Position numbers and translations under genes: made by a program | Assembly: GCA_036403795.1 (NCBI GenBank) | Contig: DASWQJ010000150.1 | Location: 1 to 19,618, forward strand | DNA: 19,618 nucleotides | Direction: 5' to 3' | Source of the DNA: Stenotrophomonas_A sp036403795 | Lineage (GTDB): Bacteria; Pseudomonadota; Gammaproteobacteria; Xanthomonadales; Xanthomonadaceae | Shown here: in pieces, positions 6,598-14,148 of the stretch | Layout: every line of letters starts with the position of its first letter | Numbering within the stretch: position 1 is the stretch's first letter | Notes under the pieces: generated by a model | The model's input: the letters and a program-made list of their open reading frames with translations, nothing else | The model's database searches: none | Told to the model about the DNA's origin: nothing

Positions 6598-7878
6598 TTA
6601 CCGCTCGATGATCGCCACCACGCCCATGCCGCCAGCGGTGCAGATCGATACCAGGGCGCGGCCGCCACCGCGCTCTTTCAGCTCCTTGGCCACGGTGGCG
6701 ACGATGCGCGCCCCGGTGGCGGCAAACGGATGGCCGGTGGCCAGCGAGGAGCCGAGCGGGTTGATCTTGGCCGGATCGATGCGCCCCATCGGGCTTTCCA
6801 GGCCCAGGCGGTTGCGACAGTAATCCTCGCTCTCCCACGCACGCAGGGTGCACAACACCTGCGCGGCAAAGGCTTCATGGATCTCGTAGATGTCGAAATC
6901 CTGCAAGGTCAGGCCGTGGCGCTTGAGCATCTCGGGCACGGCGATGGTCGGCGCCATCAGCAGGCCCTCGCCATGCACGAAGTCCACCGCGGCCACCTGC
7001 GCGTCGCGCAGATATGCCAGCGGCTCGTGGCCGTGCGCGGCCGCCCATTCGTCGCTGGCCAGCAGCACGGCCGCAGCGCCATCGGTCAGCGGCGTGGAAT
7101 TGGCCGCCGTCAGCGTGCCGCGTCCGGAGATCCGGTCGAAGGCCGGCTTGAGGGTGGCCAGCTTCTCCAGCGAGGTGTCCGCACGCAGGATGTTGTCGCG
7201 GGTGACGCCGCGGAACGGCGCGATCAGGTCATCGAAAAAGCCGCGCTCGTAGGCCGCAGCCAGCTTCTTGTGCGAGGACACCGCCCACTCGTCTTGCGAG
7301 TCGCGCGCGATGTTCCATTCCTTGGCCATGTCTTCGCAGTGGTCGCCCATGCTCTTGCCGGTGCGCGGCTCGGCCACGCCGGGAAACTCGGGCTTCAATT
7401 CGCTGAAGCGGAACCCGTGGAGCATCGCCTTGATCTTGTCGCCGGTGGTTTTGGCGCGATTGGCGGCCAGCAGCCGCGCACGCAGTTTTTTCCCGTAGAC
7501 GATCGGCACATCCGAGGTCGTGTCGGAGCCGCCGCCGATGCCGGAATCGATCTGGCCCAAGGCGATCTTGTTGCCAATGTGGACGATCGTATCGAGGGAG
7601 GTGCCGCAGGCACGTTGCAGGGTGATGCCCGGCGTGAGCGGCGACAGGCCCGAAGACAGCGCCGCTTCGCGCGCCAGGTTCCAGTCACTGGAATGTTTGA
7701 TCACCGCACCCATCGCCACTTCGCCGAGCTGTTGGCCGTGCAGGCCGAAGCGTTCGACGAGGGCCCCGAGCGTGCGCACCGACATGCCGAGATTGCCGAC
7801 ATCCGAATAAGCGGTGTTCTGGCGGCAGAAAGGAATTCGAACACCGCCAAGGATGGCGACAGGGCGGGCGGCAGGCAT
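6598..7878 (-). CDS. FadI-type thiolase (acetyl-CoA C-acyltransferase)
   Basis: This thiolase cleaves 3-ketoacyl-CoA with CoA in beta-oxidation, or runs the reverse condensation. The 426-residue product has the catalytic set in place: nucleophile Cys91 in LQRACGTSLDT, His334 in EIHEAFAAQVL, His383 in ATGHPFAATG, and Cys413 in ICTAGGMGV. The HEAF motif (rather than NEAF) and the length fit the FadI/trifunctional-protein beta-subunit group rather than short biosynthetic thiolases. No partner fadJ-like gene lies beside it, so it may work alone or with a distant partner. The ATG at 7878 has AAGG about eight bases upstream. A second ATG at 7893 has no site. Substrate chain length cannot be read from sequence. 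Confidence 0.9.
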   Translation of the reverse strand: MPAARPVAILGGVRIPFCRQNTAYSDVGNLGMSVRTLGALVERFGLHGQQLGEVAMGAVIKHSSDWNLAREAALSSGLSPLTPGITLQRACGTSLDTIVHIGNKIALGQIDSGIGGGSDTTSDVPIVYGKKLRARLLAANRAKTTGDKIKAMLHGFRFSELKPEFPGVAEPRTGKSMGDHCEDMAKEWNIARDSQDEWAVSSHKKLAAAYERGFFDDLIAPFRGVTRDNILRADTSLEKLATLKPAFDRISGRGTLTAANSTPLTDGAAAVLLASDEWAAAHGHEPLAYLRDAQVAAVDFVHGEGLLMAPTIAVPEMLKRHGLTLQDFDIYEIHEAFAAQVLCTLRAWESEDYCRNRLGLESPMGRIDPAKINPLGSSLATGHPFAATGARIVATVAKELKERGGGRALVSICTAGGMGVVAIIER

Positions 7879-7945
7879 CGATGGACCTTGCATGTGGGGG
7901 GCTCGGGGACATGGCCTGCACAGGACCGACAGGCATAATGGATGC

Positions 7946-7974
7946 AGTGTAGCCGCCGCCCCGTGACGGGCCAA
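7946..7974 (-). promoter_or_regulatory. Possible sigma-70 promoter of the thiolase gene
   Basis: On the minus strand TTGGCC (7974-7969) and TACACT (7951-7946) are 17 bases apart, each matching four of six consensus bases. The predicted start lies about 60 bases before the thiolase ATG. A CATAAT on the plus strand (7934-7939) could serve the divergent 294-residue gene. Confidence 0.35.
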
Positions 7975-7985
7975 CCGCGATTCCT

Positions 7986-8870
7986 ATGAGCAAACCCGAA
8001 CCCGGCATGACCGCCCTTGGTGTACTGGCACTGGAACTGGCCGGCGGCACCCTGCCGCAACGCGCGGCGCTGTCGCCCGATCAGGCCGGCGCCTTGGCAG
8101 AACGCGTGGGCCGCGACCTCGCGCAGTGGGCGCCGCGCGTGCGCGAGTTGGAGTTGAGCGTGGCTGCTGCGCATTTCGATCCTGCCGAAGCGTTGCGTCC
8201 AGGCTGGCCGCTGCATCGGCGACTGGACGAACTCAGTGCGCGCGCACCGGGCCGGGAGCAAGGACCTCGCGTATTGGCGTTTGGCGCCGATGCACAGGGC
8301 GACGTACCGCTACCGTTCCAGGCCGATGCGGTGCTGTCCGGTGGCAGCCTGCGCGTGGTGCCATTCCAACTGGCCGGCGATGCGGACGTGGTGGCCGAAG
8401 TGGCCGCGGCGTTGGAACAGAGCCTGTTGGCCGAAGGCATGGCCGGCGCGGATACCGCGTTGCTGGCACAGGAGGCGTTTGGCGCGCAGATCGAGCACGC
8501 CCGCTACCTCACCTTGCATGACCTGACCGCCATGACGTCGATGCAGTACGACAACCAGGGTTTGGCGGCGCTGTGGCCATTGCTGGAAACCGCATTGCTC
8601 GCACCACAGTCGGAAGAATGGCTGGCGGCACCGCCGGAACCGTTGTTGCGCTACGCCGACGGCGAAGTGCGCATGGCGCTGTTCGATCCGGTTAGCTGGT
8701 GCCAGCACTACGGCCACGACCGCACCGAATGCGAACGGCTGAAGCAGGTGTTCGAACAGTACATGGCGCGGCAGCGGCAAATGGCCGCGGTGCTTGAATC
8801 GCACGGCGTGCCGGTACTTTACGTGCACGTGCACCCTGGCCAGGACGCGCGGGCCGCGCTGGCCGCCTGA
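7986..8870 (+). CDS. Uncharacterised protein with Cys/His cluster
   Basis: I do not recognise this 294-residue protein. It has no signal peptide or membrane helix, so it is probably cytosolic. It is acidic and Ala/Leu-rich, with an N-terminal helical region (about 9-60) and a middle segment VLAFGADAQGDVPLPFQADAVLSGGSLRVVPFQL. A conserved-looking C-terminal part includes LFDPVSWCQHYGHDRTECERLKQVFEQYM (about 232-260) and VPVLYVHVHPGQDAR (about 276-289). Cys239, His241, His244, Cys249, His281 and His283 could form a metal site, which is inference. It is divergent from the thiolase and followed 60 bases later by the VOC gene. Codon use matches a real gene. The ATG at 7986 has no clear ribosome binding site. 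Confidence 0.8.
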   Translation: MSKPEPGMTALGVLALELAGGTLPQRAALSPDQAGALAERVGRDLAQWAPRVRELELSVAAAHFDPAEALRPGWPLHRRLDELSARAPGREQGPRVLAFGADAQGDVPLPFQADAVLSGGSLRVVPFQLAGDADVVAEVAAALEQSLLAEGMAGADTALLAQEAFGAQIEHARYLTLHDLTAMTSMQYDNQGLAALWPLLETALLAPQSEEWLAAPPEPLLRYADGEVRMALFDPVSWCQHYGHDRTECERLKQVFEQYMARQRQMAAVLESHGVPVLYVHVHPGQDARAALAA

Positions 8871-8930
8871 CCCGATCCTCGCGCCGCACTGCGGCCGCGA
8901 TTCCCATCTGGCTGCCGACGGGAGGGGATG

Positions 8931-9368
8931 ATGAACAAACCACGCTTGCCGCCGGCGCCGCAGCTGCGCGGCCTGCTTGAAACCGCGCTGTACGTGGACG
9001 ACCTGTCCGCGGCGCGCGATTTCTACGAACGCGTGCTGGGCCTGGAGGCGATGCACGGCGACGATCGGCTGGTCGCCTACGCGATCGCCCCCGCGCAAGT
9101 GTTGCTGTTGTTCCAGCGTGGCGGCACCGACCAGGTGGTCGAGCTGCGCGGCGGCCGCATCCCCGGCCATGACGGCAGCGGTCGAACCCATTTCGCTTTC
9201 GCCATCGCCAGCGACGCGTTGTCGGCCTGGGAGGCGCGCCTGCAAGCGCTTGATGTTGAAGTCGAGGGCCGCATGGAATGGCCGCAGGGCGGACACAGCG
9301 TGTATTTCCGCGATCCCGACGGGCATCTGGTGGAACTGGCCACGCCGGGTTTGTGGCCGAACTACTGA
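8931..9368 (+). CDS. VOC-superfamily (glyoxalase/dioxygenase fold) protein
   Basis: This 145-residue protein has two beta-alpha-beta-beta-beta modules of the vicinal oxygen chelate fold. Module one starts LLETALYVDDLSAARDFYERVLGLEA (about residues 15-40). Module two contains RTHFAFAIASDALSAWEARL and ends GHSVYFRDPDGHLVELATPGLWP. Probable metal ligands are Glu in LLETAL, His in THFAF and Glu in HLVEL, which keep the usual spacing. The family includes glyoxalases, fosfomycin-modifying enzymes and ring-cleaving dioxygenases, and the substrate here is unknown. Two ATGs are adjacent (8928 and 8931). GGAGG at 8921-8925 gives five-base spacing to the second, so I use 8931. The stop faces the sodC gene across a hairpin. 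Confidence 0.88.
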   Translation: MNKPRLPPAPQLRGLLETALYVDDLSAARDFYERVLGLEAMHGDDRLVAYAIAPAQVLLLFQRGGTDQVVELRGGRIPGHDGSGRTHFAFAIASDALSAWEARLQALDVEVEGRMEWPQGGHSVYFRDPDGHLVELATPGLWPNY

Positions 9369-9415
9369 AGTCCACCCGTGTGGGGGCCACGGCACCGAGT
9401 GCGTGGTCCGCCCGA

Positions 9416-9438
9416 CGATGGCCGGGGCACGGCCATCG
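9416..9438. terminator. Bidirectional hairpin between VOC gene and sodC
   Basis: CGATGGCCG (9416-9424) and CGGCCATCG (9430-9438) form a perfect 9-bp stem around GGGCA. It lies between two converging genes, 12 bases before the sodC stop. It lacks a U-tract. Confidence 0.6.
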
Positions 9439-9450
9439 CCGGCAGGCAGA

Positions 9451-10086
9451 TTACTGCTGGGCGACGGTGATGACGCCGCAGGCCAGGCGTCCGCCGGCAT
9501 TGCCGGTGGGCTGGGTCTTGTAGTCGTCCGGATCGGCATGGACGATCACCGCGTGTCCGGTGATGTCGAACGCATCGCCCTTGCCGATATCCACGTTGCT
9601 GGAGACCGGGCCGTCCACGCTGGCATTGCCCTGCGCATCGGCGGTGAGGTTGGGCATGTCGCCACCGTGGTGCGGATCGGCCGCCACGTTGCCGTGCTCG
9701 CTCTGCGCCGGATTGAAGTGGCCGCCGGCGCTGCTGCCGTCCGGCGCACTGCAGTCGCCCTTTTCGTGGATATGGAAGCCGTGCTGGCTGTTGGGCTTGA
9801 GGCCGCTGATCTGGCCGGTCACGCGCAGCCCGCCATCGACGCTGCGGAAGGTGAGGTTGCCTTTGACTTCGTTGCCTTGCGTCGGCTTCAGTTCGGTCGT
9901 GGCGGTCACGGCCGGGGCACTGGGTGCTTCCGGTGCCGCGGGGGCGGGCGGGGCTTGCGGTGCCGCGTCGTGGCCGGCGTGGTCGGCCGGTGCCTCGGTG
10001 GTGGCCTCCGGTGCCGGGGCTTCGCGCTTGCAGGCGCCCAGTGCCAAAGCGGTGGCAATGAACAAGGTCGTTGGGATGATGCGCAT
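9451..10086 (-). CDS. sodC: Cu,Zn superoxide dismutase lipoprotein (downstream copy)
   Basis: The enzyme converts superoxide to oxygen and hydrogen peroxide in the periplasm. The 211-residue precursor has a lipoprotein signal ending LALGAC (lipid-modified Cys19). A long Ala/Pro/Glu-rich linker follows (about 20-62), including DHAGHD, then the SodC domain. All ligands are present: Cu by His105, His107, His123 and His183, and Zn by His123, His131, His140 and Asp143. Cys112 and Cys203 should form the disulfide. The ATG at 10086 has AGAGGAA about five bases upstream. The gene starts 50 bases after another sodC and may be co-transcribed with it. The two copies differ widely outside the active site, so this is an old duplication rather than a recent one. 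Confidence 0.93.
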   Translation of the reverse strand: MRIIPTTLFIATALALGACKREAPAPEATTEAPADHAGHDAAPQAPPAPAAPEAPSAPAVTATTELKPTQGNEVKGNLTFRSVDGGLRVTGQISGLKPNSQHGFHIHEKGDCSAPDGSSAGGHFNPAQSEHGNVAADPHHGGDMPNLTADAQGNASVDGPVSSNVDIGKGDAFDITGHAVIVHADPDDYKTQPTGNAGGRLACGVITVAQQ

Positions 10087-10136
10087 GAAGATTCCTCTCG
10101 CCAACAGGCGTTGTGGTGGCCGGTGATCCGGCGGGG

Positions 10137-10715
10137 TTAGCGGGTGGCGCGTATGACGCCGCAGGCAAGGCGGGCGCCGGCATTGCCGCTGGGCTGGCTG
10201 CGATAGTCATCGGGATCGGCATGCACGATCAACGCCCGGCCCAGAATATCGTTGCCGGCGCCGCCGCCCAGGCTGACACCGCCCAGCACAGAGTCCATGT
10301 GGACCACGCCCTCGCCATCGGCAATCAGGTTGTCCATGTCGCCCAGGTGATGCGGGCCGCCGCCGCTGCGCCCGTGCGGCGCGGCAGTGGGGTTGAAATG
10401 TCCGCCCGCACTGCTGGCGTCGACGGCGCCGCAGTCGCCGCGCTCATGCACGTGGAAGCCAAAGCTGCCGCCGGCACGCAGTCCACCCACGGTGCCGGTG
10501 ATGCGCACGCCTTGGGGCACGGGCAGCAACACGACGCGACCACTGACGATGCTGCCGGAGGCCGAGGCCAGGGCGGCTTCGGCCTTGGCCACACTGGGGG
10601 TGGCCGGCACGGGTGGCAAAGGCGGCAGCGGCGCCTTGGGGGGTGTGCTGCCGCAGGCGGCCAAAGCACACACCACGCCAGTCAGCGCAAGGGAGCGGAG
10701 CGGGTTCACAGCCAT
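10137..10715 (-). CDS. sodC: Cu,Zn superoxide dismutase lipoprotein (upstream copy)
   Basis: This is the second periplasmic superoxide dismutase, with a 192-residue precursor. The lipoprotein signal ends ALAAC (lipid-modified Cys21), and a Pro-rich linker follows (about 24-42). The domain keeps all ligands: Cu by His88, His90, His106 and His165, and Zn by His106, His114, His123 and Asp126. Cys95 and Cys185 should form the disulfide. GHFNPTAAPHGRSGGGPHHLGD is slightly shifted in composition from the other copy (Arg/Gly-rich loop). I use the ATG at 10715 because AAGGA lies five bases upstream. An ATG at 10721 abuts that site too closely. A 65-base gap with a 6-bp hairpin separates it from ntrC. 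Confidence 0.92.
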   Translation of the reverse strand: MAVNPLRSLALTGVVCALAACGSTPPKAPLPPLPPVPATPSVAKAEAALASASGSIVSGRVVLLPVPQGVRITGTVGGLRAGGSFGFHVHERGDCGAVDASSAGGHFNPTAAPHGRSGGGPHHLGDMDNLIADGEGVVHMDSVLGGVSLGGGAGNDILGRALIVHADPDDYRSQPSGNAGARLACGVIRATR

Positions 10716-10737
10716 CGTCATCCTTCGTTTCGCAGGG

Positions 10738-10760
10738 GCACGCTAGTCGCGCCGGCGTGC
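10738..10760 (-). terminator. Hairpin between ntrC and sodC
   Basis: GCACGC (10738-10743) and GCGTGC (10755-10760) form a 6-bp perfect stem with an 11-base loop, 20 bases after the ntrC stop. There is no T-tract. It could end the ntrBC transcript or lie in the sodC leader. Confidence 0.35.
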
Positions 10761-10780
10761 ATGTCCCATGAAACAGGCAA

Positions 10781-12211
10781 TCAGCGACGGCGGCGACCCG
10801 GGCCCAGTTTACGGGTGACGGTGTTGCGACCCACGCCCAGTCGTGCCGCGGCCTCGGCACGCCGGCCCTGGGTGAACTGCAGGGCGACCTCCAGCAGGGC
10901 CTTGTCGAAGCGCTCGCGGGCTTCGGCATGCAGGCCTTCGGCGCCGGCGGCCAGGCGACGGCGCGCCCACTCAGCCAATCGCGCATCCCACTCGGCGTCG
11001 CCTTCGACCACCGACTCGCCAACGGCCTCGGAGCGGCGCGTGCCGCGTGCCAGGGCGGCGTGCACGTCCTGCGCATCGATCACGTCGGAGGCAGCGAGCG
11101 CCGCCAGTCGCCAGCACACGTTTTCAAGTTCGCGCACGTTGCCCGGCCAGTCGTGCGACCGCAGCACGTCCAGTGCCGCGCCGGACAGGCGCTTGGGCGG
11201 CGTATCAAGCTTGCGCGCGGTCATCGCGAGGAAATTGTCGGCCAGCAGGCCGATGTCCGCTCGGCGCTCGCGCAAGGGCGGCAACTGCAGGCGTACGACG
11301 TCCAGTCGGTGCAACAGGTCGGCGCGGAACCGGCCCTGGTCGACCAACGCTTCGAGGTCCTGGTGGGTGGCGGCGATCACGCGCACGTCCACGCGGATCA
11401 GTTCGCGGCCGCCGACCCGGAAGAATTCGTTCTCGGCCAGCACGCGCAGCAGGCGCGTCTGCAGGGGCAGCGGCATGTCGCCGATTTCATCGAGGAACAG
11501 CGTGCCGCCATTGGCCTGTTCGAAGCGCCCGTTGTGGCGTTTGGTGGCCCCGGTGAAGGCGCCTGCCTCGTGGCCGAACAACTCGCTTTCCAGCAGTTCG
11601 GCGGGAATGGCGGCGGTATTGAGTGCGACGAAAGGCGAGCGCGCGCGCGGCGACTCCTGGTGCAAGGCGCGAGCGACCAATTCCTTGCCGGTGCCGGTTT
11701 CTCCGTTGATGAGCACCGAAAGCGGCGCCTGCGCCAAGCGTCCGATCGCGCGGAACAGGGCACGCATGGCCGCGGTATCACCGATCAGCCCAGGCGAGCC
11801 CGCACCGACGACGGGCGCCGGTGGCTGTTCCTCGTCGGGCAGCGCGCGCGCGGCCAAGGCGACTGCGTCGTCCAGATCGAAGGGCTTGGAGAGGAATTCA
11901 TGCGCACCGCCGCGGAAGGCGCCGGCAGTGCTGGCGACGTCGGTGTAGGCCGACATCACGATCACCGGCAACTGCGGGTGTGCGGCCTTGAGCTTCTCCA
12001 GCAGCACCAGGCCATCTTCACCGGGCATGCGGACATCGGTGAACAACAGATCCGGCGCCGTGCGCTGGCGCAGCGCCGCCAGGGCCGCGCCGGCACTGTC
12101 GAAGCCATCGACGGCGTATCCGGCATCGCGCAACGCGGTGGACAGGACGAAGCGCACCGCGCGGTCGTCGTCGACCACCCAGATTCGCTGGGCGTGGGGG
12201 GCATCAGACAT
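10781..12211 (-). CDS. ntrC: Nitrogen regulation response regulator NtrC
   Basis: NtrC is the sigma-54 activator for nitrogen-limitation genes. The 476-residue product has three domains. The receiver (about 8-125) carries phospho-acceptor Asp59 in LLFTDVRMP and Lys109 in FLSKPFD. The AAA+ domain (about 145-375) carries Walker A GETGTGKE, the sigma-54 contact loop GAFTGA and the Walker B segment GGTLFLDEIGDMP. The C-terminal Fis-type helix-turn-helix reads GRRAEAAARLGVGRNTVTRKL. The ATG at 12211 overlaps the end of ntrB by eight bases, so the two are translationally coupled, and AAGGAA lies about eight bases upstream. Perfect NtrC sites near glnA and at the ntrB start are its likely targets. 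A generic Fis-family regulator is ruled out by the ntrB/glnA/glnK context. Confidence 0.95.
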   Translation of the reverse strand: MSDAPHAQRIWVVDDDRAVRFVLSTALRDAGYAVDGFDSAGAALAALRQRTAPDLLFTDVRMPGEDGLVLLEKLKAAHPQLPVIVMSAYTDVASTAGAFRGGAHEFLSKPFDLDDAVALAARALPDEEQPPAPVVGAGSPGLIGDTAAMRALFRAIGRLAQAPLSVLINGETGTGKELVARALHQESPRARSPFVALNTAAIPAELLESELFGHEAGAFTGATKRHNGRFEQANGGTLFLDEIGDMPLPLQTRLLRVLAENEFFRVGGRELIRVDVRVIAATHQDLEALVDQGRFRADLLHRLDVVRLQLPPLRERRADIGLLADNFLAMTARKLDTPPKRLSGAALDVLRSHDWPGNVRELENVCWRLAALAASDVIDAQDVHAALARGTRRSEAVGESVVEGDAEWDARLAEWARRRLAAGAEGLHAEARERFDKALLEVALQFTQGRRAEAAARLGVGRNTVTRKLGPGRRRR

Positions 12212-13259
12212 GACCAGGTTCCTTGCCGGCATCGCTGCTCGGCTGCGGTAGCAAGAGGGTGAACACGGTGTGGCCCGGTCGCGAGCGATAGGTCAGTGTG
12301 CCGTGGTGCTCGCGCGAGACCTGCTGGGCCAGTGCCAGGCCCAGGCCGCTGCCTTCGGCGCGCCCGGACACCAGCGGCAGGAACAGGTGCTCGGCCAGTT
12401 CATCGGGCACGCCGGCGCCGTCATCGACGATCTCCAGCCGCAGCGACATGGCGTGCACGTGATCGCGGATGCGCTGGCCGTGTTCCACGCGCGTGCGCAG
12501 GGTCACGGTGCCGGCGCCGGCCTGGATGGCGTTGCGCACCAGGTTCCACACCGCCTGCATCAGCCGATCGGCATCGCCCAGGATCTCGGGGATGCTGGGG
12601 TCGTAATCACGTTGCAGGCGCACCGACCATCCGGCCTCGGACTCGGCCAGCCGCAACACGCGCTCGAGCACGGCATGGATGTTCAATGGCACGTGTGGCC
12701 CCGCCGGGGTGGGCGTGAGCAAGCGTTCGAGCAAGGTGTTGAGGCGCTCGATTTCCTGCCCGATCAGGTCGATGAGCTCGCGCTCGTCTTCGTCGCGATG
12801 GGTGGCCCGGCGCGCCAGCAACTGCGCGGCACCCTTGAGTCCGGCGAGCGGATTACGTAGTTCGTGCGCGAGGCCCTTCAGGGCGGCACTGAGCGCGCTG
12901 GGCAGGGCATGCGTGGGGTCGGGCGCCGGGAACTCATCGACCGGGTGCGCTTCCAGCAGCCAGCCGCCCTCGTCCAGGCGCGACAGCCACCCTTCGGCGA
13001 AACGAGGGGGCTCGCCGGGCACGCCCAGCGCCAGACGATGCAGGCGCAACAGATCGCCTTCGTCGTTGGCCAGGAAGCGGGCCAACGCGTCGCCTTCGAT
13101 CTCCAGAGCAGCCAAGGGCTGCTCCACCAGACGGCGGGCACTGATGCCCAGCCAGCGCGCGAAGGCCCCGTTGACGCCGAGCAGGCGGCCATCGGGGCCA
13201 GCCCAGGCGATGGGCGTGGCCAAGGTGTCCAAGGCAGGCGAGAAGGGCAAGGCGCTCAT
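12204..13259 (-). CDS. ntrB: Nitrogen regulation sensor kinase NtrB
   Basis: NtrB phosphorylates or dephosphorylates NtrC according to PII protein state and so couples glutamine status to transcription. The 351-residue product has no membrane helix, as expected for a cytosolic sensor. An N-terminal PAS-type domain (about 8-110, with PIAWAGPDGRLLGVNGAFARWLG) precedes the dimerisation/phosphorylation helix GLAHELRNPLAGLKGAAQLL, with His132. The ATPase boxes are present: N box WNLVRNAIQA, G1 VDDGAGVP and G2 GSGLGLALAQQ. The ATG at 13259 (MSALPF) is used. The frame extends to a TTG at 13277, but those bases form a perfect NtrC palindrome. No good ribosome binding site is visible. It follows the amidase gene by 48 bases. 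Confidence 0.94.
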   Translation of the reverse strand: MSALPFSPALDTLATPIAWAGPDGRLLGVNGAFARWLGISARRLVEQPLAALEIEGDALARFLANDEGDLLRLHRLALGVPGEPPRFAEGWLSRLDEGGWLLEAHPVDEFPAPDPTHALPSALSAALKGLAHELRNPLAGLKGAAQLLARRATHRDEDERELIDLIGQEIERLNTLLERLLTPTPAGPHVPLNIHAVLERVLRLAESEAGWSVRLQRDYDPSIPEILGDADRLMQAVWNLVRNAIQAGAGTVTLRTRVEHGQRIRDHVHAMSLRLEIVDDGAGVPDELAEHLFLPLVSGRAEGSGLGLALAQQVSREHHGTLTYRSRPGHTVFTLLLPQPSSDAGKEPGHV

Positions 13260-13277
13260 TGCACCAATGTAGTGCAA
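13259..13277. promoter_or_regulatory. NtrC-binding palindrome at the ntrB start codon
   Basis: The plus strand reads TTGCACCAATGTAGTGCAA. It contains TGCACC-N5-AGTGCA, a full match to the NtrC consensus TGCACY-N5-RGTGCA, with one extra paired base at each end. It ends on the first bases of the ntrB ATG, so bound NtrC would cover the initiation region. Negative autoregulation of ntrBC, as at the E. coli glnL promoter, is the natural reading but is inference. Confidence 0.75.
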
Positions 13278-13307
13278 AGCGCGTGCGGACCGGCTGAACC
13301 CAGGCGG

Positions 13308-14066
13308 TCAGCGTTGCTGGCGCAACAGCGAATGAAGGATGCGGGCGTCCTCGTCATCCAGGACCTCGCCCAGCGTGTCACTGCCGCGGTAGTGGCGGTG
13401 GAACGCACGCACGGCCGCGCCCGGGTCGGCCTCATCGGCGGGGTAACCCAGGGCCTGCAGGCCCAGTCGGGCATCGAAACCGGCGGGGGCGGGCCCATCG
13501 GCGGGGTCGGGCCAGGCGCCGAAACCGGCGGCCGCCAACTGGTCCCAGGGAAACCAACGACTGGGATCGACCTTGCGGGACGGCGCCAGGTCGGCATGGC
13601 CAATGACCGCCTTGCGCGGGATGCGCAGCCGCGAGGACAGGTCCTCGAGCAAACGCAGCAACGTGGCGATTTGTGCGGGAGGAAAAGCGGAGACCCCGTC
13701 ATTGTCCAGCTCGATGCCGATCGAGGCGGAGTTGACGTCGGCGATGGTGCCCCAGCGGCCCGCACCGGCATGCCAGGCGCGTTGCGAATCGGGGACCAGC
13801 TGGTACAGCGAGCCGTCTTTGCCCACGAGATAGTGCGCACTGACCTGGCCCCCGCTGTTGCGGGTGCGCAAGGTGTCCAGGCTCTGCTGCACGGATTGCT
13901 GTTCGGTGTGGTGCAGGACGATCAGCACCGGTTGACGCGCGTTGTAATTCGAAGACGGCACCCACTCGGCCATTGGATTGCGCGGTGCGTGCGCGCAGGC
14001 GCACAGCAGCAACGCCGCCAACAGCGGCAGGCACCGATAGGAGAGAAGGCGATCGCGGGCGGCCAT
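13308..14066 (-). CDS. AmiD-like N-acetylmuramoyl-L-alanine amidase lipoprotein
   Basis: This zinc amidase cleaves the bond between N-acetylmuramic acid and L-alanine in peptidoglycan or its fragments. From the ATG at 14066 it has 252 residues. It has a lipoprotein-type signal (RCLPLLAALLLCAC, Cys24), then the amidase_2 domain (about 44-175). Ligands are probably His52 (VLHHTE), His157 (IGHADLAP) and Asp167 (KVDP), with Glu119 (IGIELDN) as catalytic acid. A C-terminal helical segment resembles a peptidoglycan-binding domain (FDARLGLQALGYPADEADPGAAVRAFHRHYRG). This order matches AmiD. The start is uncertain: ATGs at 14084 and 14105 are also in frame, all with weak sites, while the only strong Shine-Dalgarno nearby opens another frame at 14148. 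It lies between amtB and ntrB, in the same direction. Confidence 0.87.
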   Translation of the reverse strand: MAARDRLLSYRCLPLLAALLLCACAHAPRNPMAEWVPSSNYNARQPVLIVLHHTEQQSVQQSLDTLRTRNSGGQVSAHYLVGKDGSLYQLVPDSQRAWHAGAGRWGTIADVNSASIGIELDNDGVSAFPPAQIATLLRLLEDLSSRLRIPRKAVIGHADLAPSRKVDPSRWFPWDQLAAAGFGAWPDPADGPAPAGFDARLGLQALGYPADEADPGAAVRAFHRHYRGSDTLGEVLDDEDARILHSLLRQQR

Positions 14067-14148
14067 GGCCCATTGCAACGGCATGCCGCTCGCATTGCAA
14101 GCCATGGCGCGCCGGCGGCGGAATCCGGAAAGCGGGGCTCGATTGCAT

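Noticed and set aside
13273..13288. Sigma-54-like box upstream of ntrB (CCGCAC-N5-TTGC on the minus strand)
   Set aside because: Spacing is right and the -12 part matches, but the invariant GG of the -24 element is CG, and the start would fall three bases before the ATG.
13699..14148. 149-residue frame opened by the strong Shine-Dalgarno at the amidase, as an independent gene
   Set aside because: The protein has no recognisable domain and the overlapping amidase frame carries all the conserved residues. The site itself is kept as a finding.
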